NCBI GenBank assembly: GCA_020443945.1
Contig: JAIZWN010000320.1
Coordinates: 1-11,121, forward strand
Reading direction: 5' to 3'
Source of the DNA: Candidatus Thiosymbion ectosymbiont of Robbea hypermnestra
GTDB taxonomy: Bacteria > Pseudomonadota > Gammaproteobacteria > Chromatiales > Chromatiaceae
Length of the DNA: 11,121 bases
Positions 7,311 to 11,121 of this stretch are shown here, in pieces. The notes beneath the pieces are model-generated. The model made no database searches. It was given only the letters and a program-made list of their open reading frames with translations, and was not told the DNA's origin. A program made the position numbers and the translations under genes. How positions within the stretch are numbered: the stretch's first letter is position 1; every line of letters starts with the position of its first letter.

Positions 7311-8090
7311 TCAGCCGGCGCGGCCGGCATCGATGGCGTTCCGGATGCCGTCCCAGAAACGGATGCGGGCGCAGAGCGATTCCTCGGCGGCGGTTTCGGC
7401 CTCTGCGATCTTGTCTCTGTCATCCCCGCACAGGGTTTCCAGCAGGTGCATGGAGAGGGGGCCGTGGTAGTCATCGTCGAGCTCGATATGACGTTGGAGG
7501 TAGTAGTGAAAGGTGGGGGCCTGGAGCGCGCTGATCCGCATTTTGCCTAAGATCTGCCGGAATATCTCTGGGGTGATCCGTTCCCGCCCCAGGGCGAGCA
7601 CCGCGGCCACCAGATGGGGCTTGTCCTCGCGGATGAGGCCGAAGGTGGTCTCGGTAAAATGGCGGGCCGGCAGGGGCACCAGGTCCGAGTGGAGGGCCGC
7701 GTCGAGGCCTTGCTCGCGCACCAGGTCCAGGAACTTCCAGGGCCGGTGGGCGTCGGCCCCGATCTCGTCCATCGCGTCGCAATAGAGTTCGAAATGGCTG
7801 CCGTAGATCGGGTTGTCGCCCGCGCCGGGCGCCGTATCCGCTTCCTCTTCGAGCACCAACCGATTAATGAAATGGCGCAGCCGCGGCTCCCCACGGGGCA
7901 TCCAGGGGACCTCGGTCACGGTGATCTTTTGTTGCAGGTATTTGACGAGCGACATGAAATCCCAGACCGAGAAGATATGGTGGGTCATGAATACCCGCAG
8001 ATCTTCGAGGGTGTGCAGCGATTGATAGAGGGGGTGCCGCGCAAGCTCTTCCCGAAGGGGAAGGATGCGTTCCATATCGAGTGTGGTCAT
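7311..8090 (-). CDS. DUF3050 family protein, predicted heme-oxygenase-like fold
   Basis: A 259-residue, all-helical soluble protein resembling DUF3050 (PF11251), an uncharacterised family I place by inference near heme-oxygenase-like proteins, a superfamily that includes diiron oxidases/oxygenases. Characteristic stretches are LEDLRVFMTHHIFSVWDFMSL (28-48), an acidic VLEEEAD (79-85), SHFELY (98-103), HFTETTF (144-150) and RHIELDDDYHG (200-210). Candidate metal ligands are Glu81-83, His99, Glu101, Glu147, His201, Asp205-207 and His209. They recall the E/H and H-x-acidic-x-H pattern of the diiron members, but the exact ligand set needs a structural alignment. The start at 8090 (ATG) or the ATG five codons later both fit the family N-terminus. 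No clear ribosome binding site is seen. It follows psd by 78 bases on the same strand, where a shared transcript is possible. Substrate unknown. Confidence 0.8.
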   Translation of the reverse strand: MTTLDMERILPLREELARHPLYQSLHTLEDLRVFMTHHIFSVWDFMSLVKYLQQKITVTEVPWMPRGEPRLRHFINRLVLEEEADTAPGAGDNPIYGSHFELYCDAMDEIGADAHRPWKFLDLVREQGLDAALHSDLVPLPARHFTETTFGLIREDKPHLVAAVLALGRERITPEIFRQILGKMRISALQAPTFHYYLQRHIELDDDYHGPLSMHLLETLCGDDRDKIAEAETAAEESLCARIRFWDGIRNAIDAGRAG

Positions 8091-8168
8091 GAGTATAGGG
8101 TGCCTTCGAGATGCGATCGTGCGCCGATTGTCGATAGTCCCGTTTCCGCGATCCGGTCAACTCGCCGG

Positions 8169-9047
8169 TCAATTCGGGGGTTGCTCACCGAGGTGTCCGA
8201 TGCGCTGACCCATACGCAGGGGCGCGCCGGGCTCGAGCCCCGGTTCCCAGACGACCCTTTCCGGTCCGAAGAGCAGGATGACCGTGGAGCCCATATTGAA
8301 GCGCCCCATTTCCGCGCCCCGGTCCAGACGGATGGGCCTGTCTCCCCCAGGGATCGGAACCGATCCGGGGGCGGGGGTGATCCGGCCCGCCCACCGGGTC
8401 TCCATACTGCCGACGAAGATGGCCCCTACCAGGATGAGGGCCAGGGGACCGGACGCCGTCTCGAACAGACAGAGCACCCGCTCGTTGCGCCCGAACAACC
8501 GGGGCACCAGGGCCGTGGTGACCGGGTTGACGCTGAACAGCCGTCCGGGGATATGGATCGTCTCCCGCAGGGTGGCGGCGACGGGCATATGCACCCGGTG
8601 GTAATCCCGGGGGGAGAGGTAGATCGTCGCGAACGCCCCGCCCTCGAACGTCTGCGTCCAGTCCTGGCGTCCCCCGAGCAGCTCCGCCAGGGAGCAGTCA
8701 TGCCCCTTGGCCTGGAAGACGCGGCCGTCGCCGATGGCGCCGAGCTGGCTCAGGATTCCGTCGGCCGGACAGATCATGGAGCCCTCCTGAACGGCGAGGG
8801 GACGGGCGCCCGGCCGCAGGGGCCGGGTGAAGAAGGCGTTGAAGCTCGCATAGGCCCTGGGGTCGGGTTCCAATGCCTCGGTCATGTCCACGCGATAATG
8901 GCGGACAAAGGCCTGGATAAGCAAGTTCTTGACCGACCGTCGGCGAATCCGGGTGACCCGAAACATCAGGGCCGAGAGTAGATGGTGGGGTAGCAGGTAC
9001 TGCAAAGCCACGTAGAGGCGGTGATACCAGCGGAGTCGATCGATCAT
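8169..9047 (-). CDS. psd: Phosphatidylserine decarboxylase proenzyme
   Basis: Pyruvoyl-dependent inner-membrane enzyme that decarboxylates phosphatidylserine to phosphatidylethanolamine. The 292-residue product has the bacterial form: FNAFFTRPLRPGARP (69-83), CPADG with Asp96, SPRDYHRVHMP with His150/His153 (the catalytic Asp and His), the SVNP motif at 172-175, and self-cleavage site M-G-S-T at 252-255, where Ser254 becomes the pyruvoyl group. Most relatives have L-G-S-T; Met for Leu is conservative and Gly-Ser is intact, so processing should occur. I chose ATG 9047, which gives the normal family N-terminus and overlaps the stop of a small upstream ORF as ATGA. The frame is open upstream to 9239 but that part includes the REP-like repeat. 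An 8-bp direct repeat CCGGTCAA (8153-8160, 8165-8172) straddles the 3' end. Confidence 0.95.
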   Translation of the reverse strand: MIDRLRWYHRLYVALQYLLPHHLLSALMFRVTRIRRRSVKNLLIQAFVRHYRVDMTEALEPDPRAYASFNAFFTRPLRPGARPLAVQEGSMICPADGILSQLGAIGDGRVFQAKGHDCSLAELLGGRQDWTQTFEGGAFATIYLSPRDYHRVHMPVAATLRETIHIPGRLFSVNPVTTALVPRLFGRNERVLCLFETASGPLALILVGAIFVGSMETRWAGRITPAPGSVPIPGGDRPIRLDRGAEMGRFNMGSTVILLFGPERVVWEPGLEPGAPLRMGQRIGHLGEQPPN

Positions 9048-9163
9048 GGGCGGGGCTCGGAGTCGGTGTGGGCGGCGAGGGCGATCAGGTCGGAGGCGAT
9101 GGCCGCGGGTGTCAGGGCCTCCGGAAACAGGGCCAGCAGTACTTCGATCGCTATTGCGGGCAT
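9044..9163 (-). CDS. Small ORF coupled to psd (39 aa), unknown or gene remnant
   Basis: ATG at 9163 to TGA at 9046-9044, 39 residues: starts MPAIAIEVLLALFPEALTP and ends in TDSEPRP. Its TGA overlaps the psd ATG as ATGA, a classical arrangement for translational coupling. Codon choice is strongly G/C-ending like the neighbouring genes, and the product is helical and alanine/leucine-rich. An in-frame TGA directly precedes the ATG, and the REP-like palindrome begins one base upstream of it. It may be a genuine small gene, the 3' remnant of a longer gene displaced by the repeat, or chance. I do not recognise a family. Confidence 0.4.
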   Translation of the reverse strand: MPAIAIEVLLALFPEALTPAAIASDLIALAAHTDSEPRP

Positions 9164-9207
9164 TCATTCCGGCAGGGATTGCCGGAATCTGCCGATACCA
9201 GGGATGG
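9164..9207 (-). repeat. Dispersed palindromic repeat (REP-like), copy 2
   Basis: Inverted copy of the element at 15-56. The perfect 9-bp inverted repeat ATTCCGGCA (9166-9174) and TGCCGGAAT (9180-9188) surrounds GGGAT, and on the minus strand it is preceded, as in the other copy, by CCATCCCTGG (9207-9198). It fills the gap between the GMC oxidoreductase stop and the small ORF upstream of psd, and could act as an attenuating or mRNA-stabilising hairpin within this transcript. Confidence 0.7.
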
Positions 9208-9248
9208 TGAATTGCAGGCGCTCTCGCCGCATCAATCAAAACGAGGTA

Positions 9249-10988
9249 CTAAGAGCGCGCAGGTCGGAGTGGCTTTGGATCCGTGCCGTCACCCGCGTGC
9301 CTGGGTCCGCCGAGCTGGGCGAGGATCCGGTCGGCGACCCGAAAGGCATTGGCGTAGATGGTCCAGGTATAGGGCACGCTGCCGCCGGTGGGCATAAAGC
9401 TGCCGTCGGTGACAAACAGATTCTCCACCTCGTGGGCGCGGCAGTCCCGATCCAGTACCGAGGTCGCCGGATCGTCGCCGAAGCGGCAGGTGCCGGCGAC
9501 CAGATTGGTGGGCGGAGCGCCGGCGGCGAAGTGCAGCACGTCCTCGGCCCCCATCCGTTTCAGCACCTGCGCCCCCTTGGTGGCCAGATACCAACCGACC
9601 TTGAGGTTCTGGACATGAAAGCCGGTGCGAACGCGGGCGACCGGCAGTCCCCACTGGTCCTTGACCCGCGGGTCGAGACGGACAAAGCAATCGGCGACCG
9701 GCATCCAATCGCAGAAGGCCTCCACCTTGATGGAGATACCGTCGCGAAAGTGAGACTCCAGCCGCCGCTTGAGAGGCAGACCCCAGCGCAGACCCTCCGG
9801 TCCCTGGGCCTGATCGTGGGCGCGGGCGATGGGCGCCGGGTGCCGGTGCACGAAGTCGATGGTGCCCCCCTTGGCCGGTGGTCCGAACTGTGGGTCCTCG
9901 ATTCGGTACCAATCCTGCAACGCCCGGTTGACGAAGGTGCGCGAATCCTTGAGCGCCGCCGCCTGGCTCTCCGGCAACCGGGCATAGACCAACCGCCCCG
10001 AGGCCGCGCCGCCCCCGGCGAAGAGCAGATTGCGCCCGACCTGGCCGCTGCCGTTGGCAAGCCCCCGCGGATGGCGCAGGCCGACGGAGCCGAGCAGCAA
10101 ACGCGCACTCTCGATCGCCTGACAGGCCACCACATAGATGCGGGCATCGAGTCTTTGCCGGTGTCCGCCCCGGTCGTAATACTCCACCGCCGTCAGCCGG
10201 CCGGAGGGATCGCTCACCAGCCGACCGACCATGGCGTGGGGACGGATCTCGCACCGGCCCGTGGCCACCGCCTGGTCCAGCAAGGCGGCGCGGGCGCTGC
10301 CCTTGGCGCCGGTGGAGCAGCCGGTGCTGCCGCAGAGCCCGCCGTTGTAGGAGCAACCGCCCCGGCCCTGGGCGGCATAGGGCAGGATGGCCCGCGGGGT
10401 GGGAAAGGGATGATAGCCGAGCTCGGTGGCCGCCCGGTCGATCCGGGCCGCGAGCGGATGCTCGGCAAGCGGCGGAAAGGGGAAATCCGGTCGGCTGCGC
10501 GGCTCGAGATACGGGCGGGGCGTGATCCGTCCCGAGACCCCGACCTCCGCCTCGACCCGCGTGTAATAGGGCTCCAGGTCCTCGTAGGCGATAGGCCAAT
10601 CCACCGGATCGGCGCCTTCGATGGGGCCGAAGAGCTCACGCAGGCGGAAATCCATCGGCTTCAAACGATGGAAGTAACCACTCATGAAATTGCTGGAGCC
10701 GCCGACGCAGCTGCCGTGCTGGAAGGTCCAGCCCGAGCGGTAGGTGCGGCCCTCCCGCCAACCGCCCTGGTCATCCTCGGTCTCCACCACCTGGGGTTCA
10801 TGGCGCGGGTCCGGGGTATAGAGCCAACGCCGGCAACAGGCCAGCTCGTCCTTGCACAGCTCCCGCTCCCGGAACCAGGGCCCCTTCTCCAGTACCACCA
10901 CCGAGTAGCCGGCCCGGGCAAGGCTCAAGGCCACGGGACCGCCGCCGGCCCCACTGCCGATGACACAAACATCGAAATCCCGATTCAT
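9249..10988 (-). CDS. GMC-family FAD-dependent oxidoreductase
   Basis: A 579-residue flavoprotein of the glucose-methanol-choline family. The FAD Rossmann motif GSGAGGGPVA lies at 11-20 and the dinucleotide-binding acidic strand ends at Glu35. The second FAD signature is HGSCVGGSSNFMSGY (91-105), and the C-terminal domain includes GTCRFGDDPATSVLD (499-513) and NLFVTDGSFMPTGGS (523-537). A cysteine cluster, Cys212, Cys219 and Cys224 in GGCSYNGGLCGSTGCSTGAKG, resembles that of bacterial membrane-associated sugar/alcohol dehydrogenase-like GMC proteins. Unlike canonical members, the His before GTCR is replaced (TNLVAGTC) and the Asn-Pro near the end reads Val-Pro (SVPYTWTIYAN), so active-site chemistry may differ. 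The first residues carry no Sec or Tat signal. AGGA lies ten bases before ATG 10988. It probably leads the transcript including psd. Substrate unknown. Confidence 0.9.
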   Translation of the reverse strand: MNRDFDVCVIGSGAGGGPVALSLARAGYSVVVLEKGPWFRERELCKDELACCRRWLYTPDPRHEPQVVETEDDQGGWREGRTYRSGWTFQHGSCVGGSSNFMSGYFHRLKPMDFRLRELFGPIEGADPVDWPIAYEDLEPYYTRVEAEVGVSGRITPRPYLEPRSRPDFPFPPLAEHPLAARIDRAATELGYHPFPTPRAILPYAAQGRGGCSYNGGLCGSTGCSTGAKGSARAALLDQAVATGRCEIRPHAMVGRLVSDPSGRLTAVEYYDRGGHRQRLDARIYVVACQAIESARLLLGSVGLRHPRGLANGSGQVGRNLLFAGGGAASGRLVYARLPESQAAALKDSRTFVNRALQDWYRIEDPQFGPPAKGGTIDFVHRHPAPIARAHDQAQGPEGLRWGLPLKRRLESHFRDGISIKVEAFCDWMPVADCFVRLDPRVKDQWGLPVARVRTGFHVQNLKVGWYLATKGAQVLKRMGAEDVLHFAAGAPPTNLVAGTCRFGDDPATSVLDRDCRAHEVENLFVTDGSFMPTGGSVPYTWTIYANAFRVADRILAQLGGPRHAGDGTDPKPLRPARS

Positions 10989-11040
10989 GAATACTGATTC
11001 CTGGGCCTGCTCAATAGCTCGGAACCTGGAACGGGGGCGC

Positions 11041-11121
11041 TCAGTGCAGAACCTCGTCGAGACGGTCGGCGGTAAGGACCCGCTCGGACCATCTCAGCAG
11101 GGTAGGCTCGTTGGCCTGCTC
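11041..11121 (-). CDS. 3' end of a gene, DUF4351-like C-terminus (partial)
   Basis: The last 26 codons of a minus-strand gene that enters from beyond the window, ending in TGA at 11043-11041. The visible end reads LLRWSERVLTADRLDEVLH. The W-x-E-R-V-L-x-A-x-x-L-D-E-V pattern recalls the closing helices of DUF4351 domains found at the C-terminus of Rpn/PD-(D/E)XK-like transposase-derived nucleases. The assignment rests on a short tail and is tentative. The stop lies 52 bases before the GMC gene start. Confidence 0.45.
   Translation of the reverse strand, partial: EQANEPTLLRWSERVLTADRLDEVLH

Noticed and set aside
7614..8981. 455-codon plus-strand open frame over the DUF3050 gene and psd
   Set aside because: Crosses two well-supported minus-strand genes and the gap between them; shadow frame.
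9048..9239. 64-residue N-terminal extension of psd
   Set aside because: It reads through the palindromic repeat, has no family similarity, and the ATG at 9047 restores normal length.
9021..10997. 658-codon plus-strand open frame antisense to the GMC gene
   Set aside because: It lacks any recognisable motif and mirrors the GMC gene, whose FAD motifs are clear; long antisense frames are expected in very GC-rich coding DNA.

Overview
The window looks like chromosomal DNA of a GC-rich gammaproteobacterium, plausibly of the Chromatiales / purple sulfur type. The reasons are a very E. coli-like TldD, a proteobacterial phosphatidylserine decarboxylase whose pyruvoyl serine is residue 254 as in E. 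coli, dispersed TTCCGGCA/TGCCGGAA palindromes, and a gene tail resembling DUF4351 proteins. The genus cannot be fixed from sequence alone. No rRNA, tRNA, CRISPR array, integrase or transposase was seen. By eye, the right half (5.7-11.1 kb) is more GC-rich, with more extreme third-position G/C, than the glycan genes in the left half.

Left part (1-5.5 kb): the end of a surface-polysaccharide locus. A plus-strand gene of the uncharacterised nucleotidyltransferase family (PF14907 type) converges on a minus-strand operon read as asnB-type amidotransferase, EpsG/Wzy-like polymerase, then GT4 glycosyltransferase. These three are packed tightly: the asnB stop lies one base before the epsG ATG, and epsG and the glycosyltransferase are 27 bases apart. 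The asnB leader holds a cluster of GGATG/CATCC half-sites. AsnB carries an extra stretch of about 16 residues in its glutaminase domain.

Middle (5.7-7.3 kb): tldD, a zinc metalloprotease subunit, flanked by non-coding gaps. The upstream gap has a weak promoter candidate and a dense cluster of palindromes.

Right part (7.3-11.0 kb), all minus strand: a GMC-family flavoprotein oxidoreductase, a 39-codon ORF coupled by an ATGA overlap to phosphatidylserine decarboxylase (psd), and a DUF3050 protein with a predicted heme-oxygenase-like, possibly metal-binding fold. The GMC protein lacks the usual catalytic His and Asn-Pro signatures. This co-oriented set of two uncharacterised candidate oxidoreductases around a lipid-headgroup enzyme is the most likely place for undescribed biochemistry, but a functional link is only an inference. 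The last 81 bases are the 3' end of another minus-strand gene.
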